Below are positions 15,805 through 24,878 of a DNA stretch of 31,321 nucleotides, piece after piece. A program made the position numbers and the translations under genes. The first letter of the stretch is position 1; each line of letters begins with the position of its first letter. This DNA is from Bacteroidales bacterium (GTDB lineage: Bacteria > Bacteroidota > Bacteroidia > Bacteroidales > JAGOPY01). The notes beneath the pieces are model-generated. The model did not search any database. It was not told the origin of the DNA and was given only the letters and a program-made list of their open reading frames with translations. The stretch covers positions 1 through 31,321 of the forward strand of contig JALNZD010000048.1 in NCBI GenBank assembly GCA_023229505.1, read 5' to 3'.

Positions 15805-16642
15805 CTTTTCTCAGCAATAAAAACCTATTGCCAGGCATCGGATTGCCTATTTTCAGATGATCCTGCCCAATTTTGAAGTTCTTTAGCTGAATATATGCAC
15901 AAAGCTCAGGATAGCAAGTCCAATAAACGGCATCAATATCAGAATAAAATTGTGTATAGAAGCAGCGCGGATCTTTATATATTAAGAAACCTCCTTCATT
16001 CAGATGAGCACGAAGCAGTTGCCGGGGAAATCTCAGATTTCGTTCCCATACATCAAATATACAGTCTCCAATCAACCCCTTGACGAGCTTCTTCCGAAGT
16101 GGACGTGGATCACGTCCATACCACATTGAAGGCATAGGATTAGGTCTGAAATGAGGGCAAATAATAACAAGGCGTCCGCCAGGTTTGGTCAGACGTATCA
16201 TCTCGTCTATTAATTTTTTAGGGTAAACACAATGCTCCAAGGTGTAAAGTGATATCACCCAATCAAACGTTGCCTCAGGTAATTCTGTATTGTAAACGCT
16301 GGCCACCTTGAAGTTGGATTGTGGATATCGCACCTTATTTTTCGCAATTTGTTCAGCACTTGTATCTATTCCGGTATATTTATCCTGTTCTTCTAAATGA
16401 CGCAACAAATGACTAGATCCACAACCCAAATCTGCAATGAAACCACTATTGCGCTCAATTTGTTGAAGGAGTTCGCAATGATAAGGTAACTTAGCTGGAG
16501 AATAGAAAGCATTCCCGGAGTCTGCTATTTCCCAATAGTTTTCCTTGTGAATATTGGAATAGTATATATCAAGTTTATTTTGCAATAGAACTAAATCATC
16601 GATATTTTGTTGATTATTATCACTTATAAATCCAGCGTACAT
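15647..16642 (-). CDS. Class I SAM-dependent methyltransferase with an aberrant run-on end
   Basis: This 331-codon frame holds a methyltransferase of about 280 residues. The SAM motif is 'FIADLGCGSSHLLRHL' and the later motifs are 'TFDWVISLYTLEHCVYPKKL' and 'TKPGGRLVIICP'. The natural end appears to be 'GNRFLLLRK(S)'. After that the last 50 or so residues are a second reading of the flippase 5' coding sequence and resemble nothing. One additional A in the run at 15806-15809 would give the stop TGA at 15803-15801, right at the flippase start. It likely methylates a sugar of the repeat unit or its lipid carrier end; the acceptor is unknown. The start is an ATG at 16642, downstream of a MITE-like element. 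Confidence 0.8.
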   Translation of the reverse strand: MYAGFISDNNQQNIDDLVLLQNKLDIYYSNIHKENYWEIADSGNAFYSPAKLPYHCELLQQIERNSGFIADLGCGSSHLLRHLEEQDKYTGIDTSAEQIAKNKVRYPQSNFKVASVYNTELPEATFDWVISLYTLEHCVYPKKLIDEMIRLTKPGGRLVIICPHFRPNPMPSMWYGRDPRPLRKKLVKGLIGDCIFDVWERNLRFPRQLLRAHLNEGGFLIYKDPRCFYTQFYSDIDAVYWTCYPELCAYIQLKNFKIGQDHLKIGNPMPGNRFLLLRKVEFIKPIKKTNIISFDYNQANYIGWHSCMEWDWYKPSDSTFTCSDLPSVLGQ

Positions 16643-16681
16643 ATTTAAATTATTAGATTCGCTTATAAGAAAAAATTTAAA

Positions 16682-16818
16682 ATGGGGTATCCGATCTTCT
16701 CCCGTGAAACATGTAATAAACTGAATATAAATAGATTAAAAAAAATGGACAATTTTATAGTAAGTAACTGATTATCAAATTTAGCAGAAAAACTTAGTGA
16801 GCTGATTAGATACCCCAT
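16682..16818. repeat. MITE-like 137-bp element with 15-bp terminal inverted repeats
   Basis: The ends ATGGGGTATCCGATC (16682-16696) and GATTAGATACCCCAT (16804-16818) are inverted copies matching at 13 of 15 positions, with the outer ten identical. The interior is AT-rich and has no reading frame worth calling. The element sits in the 235-base gap between the decayed FkbM gene and the methyltransferase gene. No clear target-site duplication is visible. It could be a non-autonomous transposon or simply a long-range stem in an untranslated region. Confidence 0.4.
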
Positions 16819-16877
16819 ATAAGTCTATTATGCTAATTTTAAAGAAGAAGAACTACTTGAAGATTTCTTGTTAACAG

Positions 16878-17770
16878 TTAGAAAAGTGAAGTGGTCGCAG
16901 ATTGGTATAATTCCTCTTTGGCATAAAGATAATCGCAATTATAAGAACCAGGGATAAGTCTATCTTTTGAAAGAGGAATGATTGTGTCATTTTCAATCAT
17001 ACAAACCGGGAGATAGCCATTCTTTTCAATCAAGCTTGCCAATTCCTGACCAGTATGACCAAATGCTTTGAGTCGATAAGGATCCACCTCTACAAGGATG
17101 AAGTCAACTAAACCACTCTTCAGTAGATTAGATGCTCCGATAAGTGCATCAGTTTCAGCACCTTCAATATCAAGTTTGAGTAATCTGATCTTTTTAATAT
17201 TTTCACGAAGTACAAAATCATCAAGTGTGATAGCTTGTACCTGAACTTTGTTCACGGTTTCAAAAGTTGCATTCTCGAGTAATGATGACCATCCAGTATT
17301 GGATGCGACGTTAAAATAAACCAGTCCGGTGGACTTATCTACCGCCGAATGATAAACCCTGATTGGACCGTTGGCTACCTCTGCTATCATTTCACGAAGA
17401 CGTTTAATCATGAATGGTGATGCGCTTCAATAGAACGAACTTATCCCTCGGAATGGACACGTAATGCGCATGAGGCACTAAAGTAGACAACACTTACACC
17501 TACATCAATAACACAGTCGCCTCGTCTAAGCAATCGTTCCATCAAAAATAAGTATCCTGCGCCAACCATTTTAAAGTAATAGATACGATCGTTCAGATCA
17601 CCTGGATCAAGTCGAAGCGCATAATCTCCAACCTGTTTTTTTTTGAGAAACCCATAGGCTTGAATTCCAAGAACTCCCGTAACTAGGTTCAACCAGCGAG
17701 TTTTGCCTCTCTTTATTGGCCATAGCGGGATAAGATTTTCATAAAGCGTTTGTTTCAGTTTCAAATTCAT
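16878..17770 (-). pseudogene. FkbM-family methyltransferase, decayed
   Basis: The gene starts at the ATG at 17770 (MNLKLKQTLYENLIPLWPIK) and reads to a TAA just after '..SCALRVHSEG' at 17441. The frame continues past the TAA as 'VRSIEAH', then shifts near 17415 into '..PFMIKRLREMIAEV', which runs to 16878 through 'LLKLDIEGAETDALIG' and 'DFILVEVDPYRL', the FkbM C-terminal motifs. The SAM motif reads DVGVSVVYFSA where the family has D-V-G-A-N-V-G-Y-F. So there are three substitutions in motif I, a nonsense codon and a frameshift. This mixture is what a decaying gene shows and is not just a homopolymer error. It follows the GT4 gene after 30 bases. Confidence 0.82.
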
Positions 17771-17800
17771 GCTAAAAATAGTTAAGTATTATTTTAATTT

Positions 17801-19039
17801 TTAAAGTATTCCTAAAAAGTGTCTAATCCGTCTTTTTAACCATAGTCGCATCTGCCCATAACCCAAGTTACGCAAATAATCACTCACTTGAAGGTGCTCA
17901 ATTGGAGCGGGCGTCCCAGACTTCGCTCTCTGAACAATATCTTCCCAATCCTGCGCAAGAATTGCATAATCAGACTGAGAACGTGCCCAATCTTTGGCAG
18001 CGCGCCCAATCTTTTGCCTTAAGTCACGATCAATTAACAGCTTCACAATAGCTTCACCAAGTTTATTTGGGTCAGGTTTATCAACCAAGATTCCTGTTAC
18101 TCCATCCTTGACTACCTCAGGCAATGATCCTCTTTTAGCACCCACCACAGGCACTCCGGATGCTTGAACCTCTACAGCGCTTCGACAATACGTCTCTAAT
18201 GAATCATTCCAATTAGTATTAACCACTGCCACGCTAGCACCTTTAATGTCACTATATACCGATGCAAGGTTACGCGAACCCATGAGATCAATTCCATTAG
18301 TTTGGCATGTTTGAGGAGGATTTGAAAAAAAAATCGGATACCCCTTTTCTAGTTCCGCATCTAATATGCCTGTTTTGCCAAGCAGTGTATTAGGATCATG
18401 CATTGAAGCTGCTCCACAAACTCGAAGACGAGCATTTGGGATCTCTTTACGCACGTAATTCCATGCACTTAAAATATTATGGAATCCCTTTGTTCGGCGT
18501 GGTATTGATACAAATAGGACTGTGGGCTCTAAAAATTTCGAGCAATCAGCATTATCAATCAAATCCAGATCTACGCCGGAATATGAATACTCTATATGTT
18601 CAAAGCCCCGATAAATTCGATATAAATCACGGTGATACCGGCTAACGCAAACAATTCGAGCTAGTGATCCATTCCTTATCCGCTCAAGCCATTTGAAAGG
18701 GAATGGCACCCCTGCCCAATAAAGGCGGATCATATTCGGAAGGTATTCGACCTTTTGCCAGTTTTCATCTGATGGGGCATCGTTAATTACCAATATAGTC
18801 AGCTCTGTACTATTATGGAGTGTTCTGGATTCAAGGTTGCCGATTCCTGTTAATGCTGTAACACCATTCAAATTACCGGATATAACATTACCAATTAATT
18901 GAACGACATGACCACGCTTGGCAAGCCAAAACAAAATACGAAGTCGAGAGACAGATCCGCCATAACCATGCTGTCCAGTCCAAATTTCTTCCAGATTTAT
19001 TGGTCCATGAATTTCATGATGCCAGAAAGTAATATTCAT
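17801..19039 (-). CDS. Glycosyltransferase family 4 (GT-B)
   Basis: The 412-residue protein begins MNITFWHHEIHGPINLEEIW and has the acceptor-side motif 'HGYGGSVSRLRILFWLAKRG'. Its C-terminal donor domain is clear: 'PTVLFVSIPRRTKGFHNILSAW', 'ARLRVCGAAS' and the EX7E-type segment 'RSAVEVQASGVPVVGAKRGS', then 'LPEVVKDGVTGILVD'. These are GT4 retaining-transferase hallmarks. It should add one sugar of the repeat unit at the cytoplasmic face. It lies 65 bases after the methyltransferase gene and 30 bases before the decayed FkbM gene. Donor and linkage are not predictable. The frame is intact, unlike several neighbours. Confidence 0.88.
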   Translation of the reverse strand: MNITFWHHEIHGPINLEEIWTGQHGYGGSVSRLRILFWLAKRGHVVQLIGNVISGNLNGVTALTGIGNLESRTLHNSTELTILVINDAPSDENWQKVEYLPNMIRLYWAGVPFPFKWLERIRNGSLARIVCVSRYHRDLYRIYRGFEHIEYSYSGVDLDLIDNADCSKFLEPTVLFVSIPRRTKGFHNILSAWNYVRKEIPNARLRVCGAASMHDPNTLLGKTGILDAELEKGYPIFFSNPPQTCQTNGIDLMGSRNLASVYSDIKGASVAVVNTNWNDSLETYCRSAVEVQASGVPVVGAKRGSLPEVVKDGVTGILVDKPDPNKLGEAIVKLLIDRDLRQKIGRAAKDWARSQSDYAILAQDWEDIVQRAKSGTPAPIEHLQVSDYLRNLGYGQMRLWLKRRIRHFLGIL

Positions 19040-19104
19040 TTATTTAACCTCTCGATAATTTTCTATTTGTCTTATTATTGTAACACGGCATACCTCAATG
19101 TTTT

Positions 19105-19848
19105 TTAATGAGCCTTTTCCCAAAATTTATAAACATGCAAAGGATCGCCGTTCAGACCATAAATACGGATATTTCCAGTTTCCTTTGCATCAAGATCGGA
19201 ACAAAAGCGATAATAGGGTTTAAATTGATTAACCCACCACTTTAACGGCTTCAACGTCATGTGATCAGGCGTCATAGCCGTATGGTTTATCAAATGGATC
19301 ATATATTTGCTATTAAGGCGCGCCATTTCACTTACAGTTCTCTTAATATCTTTGAGTTGAATATGCTCCAACACATCAGTTGTGACTAAGCAATCGAAGT
19401 TATCGCTCGATTCAAATGGAATATCTGTCATTGAGCCCTGACGGATATATGCTTTTACTTCAGGTATCACAATGCGATCTAAGTCTGGAGAAATCTCGAA
19501 GCCCCAAGCATCCACTCCAAGCTTTCTGAAAGCCAAGACAGCCATCCCAGATGAACATCCTCCCACCAATAACTTTTTGATATCAGGTAGAGTCTGGATT
19601 ATTGCTCTAGCATGTGCGAGCTTGATGATATCATCAGACTCCCAACTAATACTAGTTTCCTGTGATTCACCATACCCGGCCATTTGATGATATTGTGCAA
19701 CATAAATTGCATCAATTTCACTTTGGGTTAAACGGTTTTTTCGCCAGGAAAAAAAATCGTATTGAATCTTTCGCATAAATGGAAGTAATCCTAGTTTGTC
19801 TAGTGTTTCCAAAATGATAGTTTTAAGATGATTCTGATTCATTGTCAT
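19105..19848 (-). CDS. Class I SAM-dependent methyltransferase
   Basis: At 247 residues this protein has a variant SAM motif I, 'KKLLVGGCSSGMAVLAFRKL', the following 'VDAWGFEIS' acidic strand, and 'NFDCLVTTDVLEHI', the common post-motif of small-molecule methyltransferases. It may methylate a glycan residue or act as a polymer-length terminator, but the sequence does not decide. Two in-frame ATGs (19848 and 19842) are both possible; I keep the first. The gene comes 109 bases after the restored end of wzy (19958) and 65 bases before the GT4 gene, in the assembly part of the locus. Confidence 0.8.
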   Translation of the reverse strand: MTMNQNHLKTIILETLDKLGLLPFMRKIQYDFFSWRKNRLTQSEIDAIYVAQYHQMAGYGESQETSISWESDDIIKLAHARAIIQTLPDIKKLLVGGCSSGMAVLAFRKLGVDAWGFEISPDLDRIVIPEVKAYIRQGSMTDIPFESSDNFDCLVTTDVLEHIQLKDIKRTVSEMARLNSKYMIHLINHTAMTPDHMTLKPLKWWVNQFKPYYRFCSDLDAKETGNIRIYGLNGDPLHVYKFWEKAH

Positions 19849-19957
19849 AAAGAATTAAAAGATGATACTTATTTTTTAAATATTTTATGGTATCCGGTTA
19901 GTTATAAAAAAGTATAATCATTTTGAGAAAATTACTATTTCTCGATTGATCTATATA

Positions 19958-21401
19958 CTATTGAATTGGTTTCCGTTCCTGATATAATATTAAAGATTGA
20001 ACAATGATTAAAAGCGGTAATAGTCTGATAAAGTATAATGGTATATCATAAAAGAATCGCCTAAGGCGAGGCAAGTGCCAAGCAGTCCGAAATAAATAAT
20101 CACACCTCCTCCCCCGAAAGATCTAAAACCCCATAGAATTCGCTGAAGTATTCCTACAAATAAAAAACCAAGTATTACGGCCAATAATCCACCTGCAAAG
20201 TACAAATATGTAACAGGACTCATGCCAACACTGTTATGAAAATCATGCATTAAAACAACTCTATTATACCAGATTCCAAGATCTCCCAATGGCTTTCCTG
20301 ACCATATAAATCTTGGAACTATAGCATGAATTGGCGCAAGAAAAATATTGTTTAAAAATTGGGGACTTTCTGGTGGTAATTGACTCTTATCTGCGTATTC
20401 AATTCCAAATGAAGCAATCTCAGTCAAATTAAGCCGAGCAAGAAAGGGGGTCCACACTTGATATACAGAAGCAAAACTTACATCATTAGACTTTGCTCCT
20501 TGTACTAAGACGCCAGCAATTCCTCCTATACTGTTATCAGTATTCCCATAATACTGCTTTAATGCCCGATAAGGTTCTATTACAAGATATGCAACCACCA
20601 TAAAGGTACAAGAGATTAATATCAGATTCAGTGGAATTCGCCGCCGCTCATTATAAAAAGCGAGACCTACAATTATAAATGGTAAAACAATGGCAAATTT
20701 AAAGCCTGACAAAAAACCAAAAACCACTTCAAAAATTAAAATTAGTACTAAAATAAACTGGTCTGAATTCGATGCCACTTTTTTATGAAAGACGCTTATA
20801 GCAATGCTTAACAAGGATAATTTTCCTAAACTTTCCAATAGAAATATGAACTGTGAACTATTATTGAATCCTGAAATGGTTTCCATAGAACTAGAATAAC
20901 CATAAATTCCTTGAGAAACCTGATATAAACGAATTGCAAATACACATGCAATAAATGAAAATAAAACAGACTTCCGGATTTGAAAAGAAGAGGAGATAAG
21001 ATTATTGAAAATATTAGAATGTATTAGTCTATTTTCAAGGTTTTTTGCAAAGAGACTATTATAACCTACCCACACATGGCAATAGCAGCAAAAATCACTA
21101 AAAACATCATTTTATTCATCCAAATTGTCACTTCTCTATCAACCAAAATCACATTTGAAACACCAAAATAGAGTGAGAAAAGTAATAACGAAGACAAGAA
21201 TACAGGAGATAATAAATACCTGTCTGGACTATGTCGCTTCAAATTCAATACTTCAAAATACAGATAAATTAACAAAAGTAATGTGTAAAAAAATAAACCC
21301 AGGCCTTTTGTTATAAAATTTCCAGAAAGTGTAATATTTACAATTAGCGTTAAGCAAATCACAATTACTCTTAATGCAGTTGAACGTTTATTAACTTTCA
21401 T
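19958..21401 (-). pseudogene. wzy: Wzy-type O-antigen polymerase, frameshifted twice
   Basis: Three pieces make one membrane protein of about 480 residues with roughly 10-12 hydrophobic segments. The first (ATG at 21401) stops at a G3 run (21069-21071) after '..VIFAAIAMCG'. The second continues 'VGYNSLFAKN..' and carries 'KFAIVLPFIIVGLAF' and the long periplasmic loop '..HAIVPRFIWSGKPLG'. Near 20050-20053 (a T4 run on the coding strand) it shifts again, and the proper end reads 'YDIPLYFIRLLPLLIIVQSL' to a stop at 19960-19958. Wzy joins repeat units in the periplasm and is highly variable, so topology and context carry the call. Both breaks are single-base homopolymer changes and may be sequencing errors. 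Confidence 0.75.
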
Positions 21402-21454
21402 TAATCAGGATACTTTATTCAATTTATAGTTATTATGTCAGAAAAGGTGAGGAA

Positions 21455-22480
21455 CTAATCCCTATTGATATTTGATCGATTTGATTCCATCAGCATACGG
21501 GCTTTCGCAACTGTGGTATTGGCTTTGGCCCAAGCTATGCAGCCAGCCTGCAACTCTTCATATCTGGCAGGCGTTAGTAGTCGGATTTTTTCTAGTAGAT
21601 CATCCACTGAGTGATATGAAATACAATTTTCCGTACCTAAACCATGCGGTGCACATTTCGTGGGTTTGAGATCCAGATCTCTAAAGCATGGAACACAGCC
21701 GTTTGCAGCCAGTTCATAATGTCGTAGACAATCCCAGCCAGCTCGTTTGGTTGTGATGCCAAATCGGGAAGTTTGCAGATCTCCGTAATATTCTGTTTCG
21801 CTTGTAAAGCGATATTTAGAGGAAGTTTCAGCAAAAAGTGCTGCAACTTCGGGATCAACAATATATGCAGCAAATTCTTTTGTTTTTTTTGATAAACTTT
21901 TGACGATATGACTTTCTGGAATAGAAAATGAAATTGTACGTAAATGTAGTCTTTTATAAAAAAGGTTACAAAGTACAAATGGTAGAAGGCGATAAGTGCG
22001 GTACTTGAGTGTTGTAGGTCCCCATTCACGCTTAAAATAGATAAACTGTTTATGTGCTTTGGGCAATAACCAGTATTCAGGTCGTCTCCACCAATGGCCA
22101 GCGTAAGGTGCAATGGATTGCGTGTCTTCTCCATCCAGAAGTATGGTCGTTTTAGGTTGCAACCATGGGAGCCAGTCTACAAAAATCGCATAACTTCTTT
22201 GTATGTTGCCAAAAATAACCAGATCAAAAATCCCAGAGCGAAGACTGTTCAAAATATCAAAACGATCTACATCAATGTCATCTAAAGTCTTATAAAGGGT
22301 AAATCCATGGCCCCTGACTTTTGAAAAACTTGCATCAGAACAGTTTTTATATAGAGGTTCACATTTAGGATAATCCACTACACTACTGCCATAAAGTGAC
22401 CGCAGACCGTGCAATATTCCATCGGCAAGATAATCTTCCGAAGGACCAGTTATAAATAAAATTGAAGGTGCTTTGTTCAC
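21455..22480 (-). CDS. Glycosyltransferase-like protein, GT-B type (tentative)
   Basis: A 341-residue protein starting at a GTG at 22480 (MNKAPSILFITGPSEDYLAD); no ATG is available in frame. The C-terminal part 'GWDCLRHYELAANGCVPCFR' followed by '..SVDDLLEKIRLL' is the donor-domain pattern of CgeB/exostosin-like glycosyltransferases: an acid-containing helix, then 'ANGC.P' as in 'A.G..vi'. The N-terminal half resembles no family I can name beyond a Rossmann-like 'ILFITGPS' start. It lies between the GT2 and wzy genes, so a role in building the repeat unit is likely. It might use an unusual donor, such as the dideoxyhexose made by the genes just upstream. Confidence 0.6.
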   Translation of the reverse strand: MNKAPSILFITGPSEDYLADGILHGLRSLYGSSVVDYPKCEPLYKNCSDASFSKVRGHGFTLYKTLDDIDVDRFDILNSLRSGIFDLVIFGNIQRSYAIFVDWLPWLQPKTTILLDGEDTQSIAPYAGHWWRRPEYWLLPKAHKQFIYFKREWGPTTLKYRTYRLLPFVLCNLFYKRLHLRTISFSIPESHIVKSLSKKTKEFAAYIVDPEVAALFAETSSKYRFTSETEYYGDLQTSRFGITTKRAGWDCLRHYELAANGCVPCFRDLDLKPTKCAPHGLGTENCISYHSVDDLLEKIRLLTPARYEELQAGCIAWAKANTTVAKARMLMESNRSNINRD

Positions 22481-22545
22481 TTTAAAATCATTAATAAGAA
22501 AATATATAAACGAGCCATTGTGTACTACAATAGCTTTGTAGCAGC

Positions 22546-23403
22546 TTAAAGCAGCTTTATACTAGCATTTATCAACCTACGTCTTACTATCAAAGCCAAT
22601 TTCCATGACCTTGCAGCTATAGCAAAACTTACATGCCGCATAATTTCTACTATTAAAAGTAAATAACGGCCATGATAATGGCGTAACCGTGCCTCCCAGA
22701 AAATGCGCTCAAGAGTACGTTGTTCTTCCCAAAAGGGCAGAGTAAACTCTCTTGGCACTATGTTTTTGCTCGGCAGGGAAATAAGAGGTTCATTAATATA
22801 GGCAACATAGTATCGTTCAGCAAGACGCATCCACATATCAACATCCGAAAAAAATCCGAATCGTTGATCAAAAAAGCCTACATCTTTATAAACTGAGCTT
22901 CGTGCCATCACTGTGCCAAATACAGGTGAACCAAACCGCCAGCGTTTAAAAAAAATACCTTCTAAGAGAATATGACCAAGAAAACATTCTGGTAGTGGCT
23001 CTCTATTGATTTTTCTTTTATTTCCATTAATGTCAAGTTCACAGTTTGCGTTGAATACAAATGCTGCCTGTGGATAAGCGTCTAAAGCTCTTGTCCACTT
23101 CTCTAAAAGGGTTGGATCGTATAAATCCCCATCGAAAAGATCTGCTATATATTCTCCTGATGCATCAGCAATACATGCATTTAGATTGCCGGTCATGCCT
23201 AAATTTCGTTCATTACGCCGGTATCTGATCCTCGAATCCTTCTTCGCGTACTCAAGACAAACTTGTAGCGTATTATCAGTGGAACAGTTATCGCTGATTA
23301 TTAATTCAAAATCACGAAGAGATTGAGCGAGAATTGTATCTAACGTACTTGGAAGGTACTTGGCGCGGTTATAGGTAAGCAAACAAACAGATACTTTTGG
23401 CAT
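22546..23403 (-). CDS. Glycosyltransferase family 2 (GT-A)
   Basis: The 285-residue protein starts MPKVSVCLLTYNRAKYLPST, the classical GT2 opening. It has 'FELIISDNCSTDNTLQVC' and 'NLGMTGNLNACIADASGEYI' for nucleotide binding, and a DxD-type metal site in 'LFDGDLYDP'. The later 'FFSDVDMWMRLAERY' corresponds to the catalytic-base region. GT2 enzymes in such loci add a single sugar with inversion. The gene begins 13 bases after the ascF-like gene, so it is co-transcribed with the dideoxyhexose pathway and is a reasonable candidate for transferring that sugar. That link is inference from position only. The basic C-terminal tail may touch the membrane. Confidence 0.88.
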   Translation of the reverse strand: MPKVSVCLLTYNRAKYLPSTLDTILAQSLRDFELIISDNCSTDNTLQVCLEYAKKDSRIRYRRNERNLGMTGNLNACIADASGEYIADLFDGDLYDPTLLEKWTRALDAYPQAAFVFNANCELDINGNKRKINREPLPECFLGHILLEGIFFKRWRFGSPVFGTVMARSSVYKDVGFFDQRFGFFSDVDMWMRLAERYYVAYINEPLISLPSKNIVPREFTLPFWEEQRTLERIFWEARLRHYHGRYLLLIVEIMRHVSFAIAARSWKLALIVRRRLINASIKLL

Positions 23404-23416
23404 AATCTTTATATTA

Positions 23417-24307
23417 TCATTTTAAGCTTTTAAAAGTCAGGTTTATACCATCCTGAACATCAATTTTCGGCATCCATCCAGGTACAATCGACCCTTTTCC
23501 CCAGGGAATCATTACTTCCCGATCCCGATATGGCTTTTCTCCCCAATTGATATTAAGTTTAAAACTTGTCGCTTCTTCAAAAATAGCTGCCAATTCTTTA
23601 AGAGTATATAGTTTTTCTGCCTTTACAGCATAAACTGCACCATTGGAAATATCTGGATGATCGGTTTGAAGATGGTTTGCAAGCAATAAAAAAGCATCTA
23701 CAATATCATCGATATATGAAATATCAATGAGTTGTTCACCTGCAGACATATCTAACGATTCACCACTTTTAGCAATCAGTTCCCATAAGTTAAATATTTT
23801 AGGTCTGGTATCATCTGGTCCATAAGTGTCGCAAAGCCGGAGTGTGGCGAATTTGATTTGATTCGTTTCTATATAATATTTGGCAATACTTTCGAATGCC
23901 TGTTTGGTTGCTGCATAAAGGTTTACCGGTGAGTAATCAGCATTTTGATAGTTCTGCCAAAAGGTACCTGTATTAATAAACCATTTTAACTTGGCTTGCG
24001 AAGCACATTCAAGAATATATGTACTAAACCTTACATTAGAATCAATTAGCTTTACTGCATCTTCAGGTTTATGTATGGTAAGATAAAGAGAAGCTAAATG
24101 AATTATTCCGTCAAAAGATTCCCTGATTAAGTATTCAGTATCCTTCGGAATGTTTGTTTCGTTTAGCTTGTAGGTAAAAACCGTATCATCAAAGGGAGAT
24201 TGTTCTTCTCCAAACAAATTTATTGTTATCTCATGATCTTCCTCAACGAGCTTTTTAACCAAATGTTTGCCGATAAAACCTGTTGCTCCTGTAATAAATA
24301 TCTTCAT
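23417..24307 (-). CDS. CDP-3,6-dideoxyhexose 4-ketoreductase (AscF/Abe-like extended SDR)
   Basis: A 296-residue extended SDR: MKIFITGATGFIGKHLVKKL, 'GIIHLASLYLT', 'WFINTGTFWQNY', and YAATK as the YxxxK motif. The 'NTgtF' strand and the '..GEQLIDISYIDDIVDAFLLL' segment resemble abequose, paratose and ascarylose synthases, which reduce the 4-keto group in the last step. The ATG at 24307 overlaps the stop of the epimerase gene (ATGA); a GTG at 24310 is less likely. With a 5-epimerase directly upstream, the expected product is CDP-ascarylose (L-arabino) rather than abequose or paratose. The stereochemistry cannot be proven from sequence. Confidence 0.75.
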   Translation of the reverse strand: MKIFITGATGFIGKHLVKKLVEEDHEITINLFGEEQSPFDDTVFTYKLNETNIPKDTEYLIRESFDGIIHLASLYLTIHKPEDAVKLIDSNVRFSTYILECASQAKLKWFINTGTFWQNYQNADYSPVNLYAATKQAFESIAKYYIETNQIKFATLRLCDTYGPDDTRPKIFNLWELIAKSGESLDMSAGEQLIDISYIDDIVDAFLLLANHLQTDHPDISNGAVYAVKAEKLYTLKELAAIFEEATSFKLNINWGEKPYRDREVMIPWGKGSIVPGWMPKIDVQDGINLTFKSLK

Positions 24308-24846
24308 CACTCAAAATTAAAATTTGTATCCGCAAAATCCGGGAAACTTAAATCGCGCTCATTCATAATTGGGTTTACGATGCCCCAGTCCATTCCAAAA
24401 GAGTTGTATTTTATGCCTTTGTCGCAAGCATTGTTGTAGCATGAGGTTTGTAAATAGGTAACCATTGTATGGTCATCCAGACTAAAAAAACCATGTGCAA
24501 TGCCAACCGGGATATAAATCAGGATAGGGTTTTCGGTATTTAATTCGATGAAGAAATGCTGCCCAAAAGTTGGGGACGATTTACGAATATCGAGTACCAC
24601 ATCTATGATAGAACCCTGATTCACATAAACTAATTTCGTATGCTCGGCCGGAGGGATCTGAAAATGCATGCCACGGATAACGTTTTTATGAGAAATGGAA
24701 TAATAGCTTTCTTTGAAGTTGGTTTTCAATCCGTTTTCAGCAAAGAAATCTTCGTTAAAAACTTTAATAAAACTGCCACGGTTGTCTTTGAATTCCTTTA
24801 AGTGAATGAGTTTAAGTCCGGGGATTGGGGTATTTTCTATGTACAT
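24307..24846 (-). CDS. RmlC-like cupin epimerase (AscE type)
   Basis: A 179-residue member of the dTDP-4-dehydrorhamnose 3,5-epimerase family, beginning MYIENTPIPGLKLIHLKEFK. The conserved acid-base His lies in 'KNVIRGMHFQIPPAEHTKLV' and the cupin strand pattern in 'GSIIDVVLDIRKSSPTFG', with 'YIPVGIAHGFFSLDD' completing the active site. It sits inside a CDP-3,6-dideoxyhexose operon, where the matching enzyme is AscE, the 5-epimerase of the ascarylose route. No dTDP-rhamnose genes (rmlA, B or D) are present here. It is ATGA-coupled to the reductase gene downstream. A 3,5-epimerase acting on a CDP-6-deoxy sugar is the alternative. Confidence 0.78.
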   Translation of the reverse strand: MYIENTPIPGLKLIHLKEFKDNRGSFIKVFNEDFFAENGLKTNFKESYYSISHKNVIRGMHFQIPPAEHTKLVYVNQGSIIDVVLDIRKSSPTFGQHFFIELNTENPILIYIPVGIAHGFFSLDDHTMVTYLQTSCYNNACDKGIKYNSFGMDWGIVNPIMNERDLSFPDFADTNFNFE

Positions 24847-24848
24847 AT

Positions 24849-24878
24849 TTCACGAATTTTGACGAATTACACTGATTA
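24849..24878. repeat. ACGAATT-type interspersed repeat (ddhD-ascE junction)
   Basis: The stretch carries two ACGAATT units (one as CACGAATTTT, one as GACGAATTAC) and fills the whole 29-base gap between the ddhD-like stop and the ascE-like start. Its edge supplies the ddhD stop codon. It is one member of a family found in each intergenic gap of this segment. Confidence 0.7.

Noticed and set aside
24307..24846. dTDP-rhamnose epimerase (rmlC)
   Set aside because: No rmlA, rmlB or rmlD is present and the gene is coupled to a CDP-3,6-dideoxyhexose pathway; an AscE role fits better.
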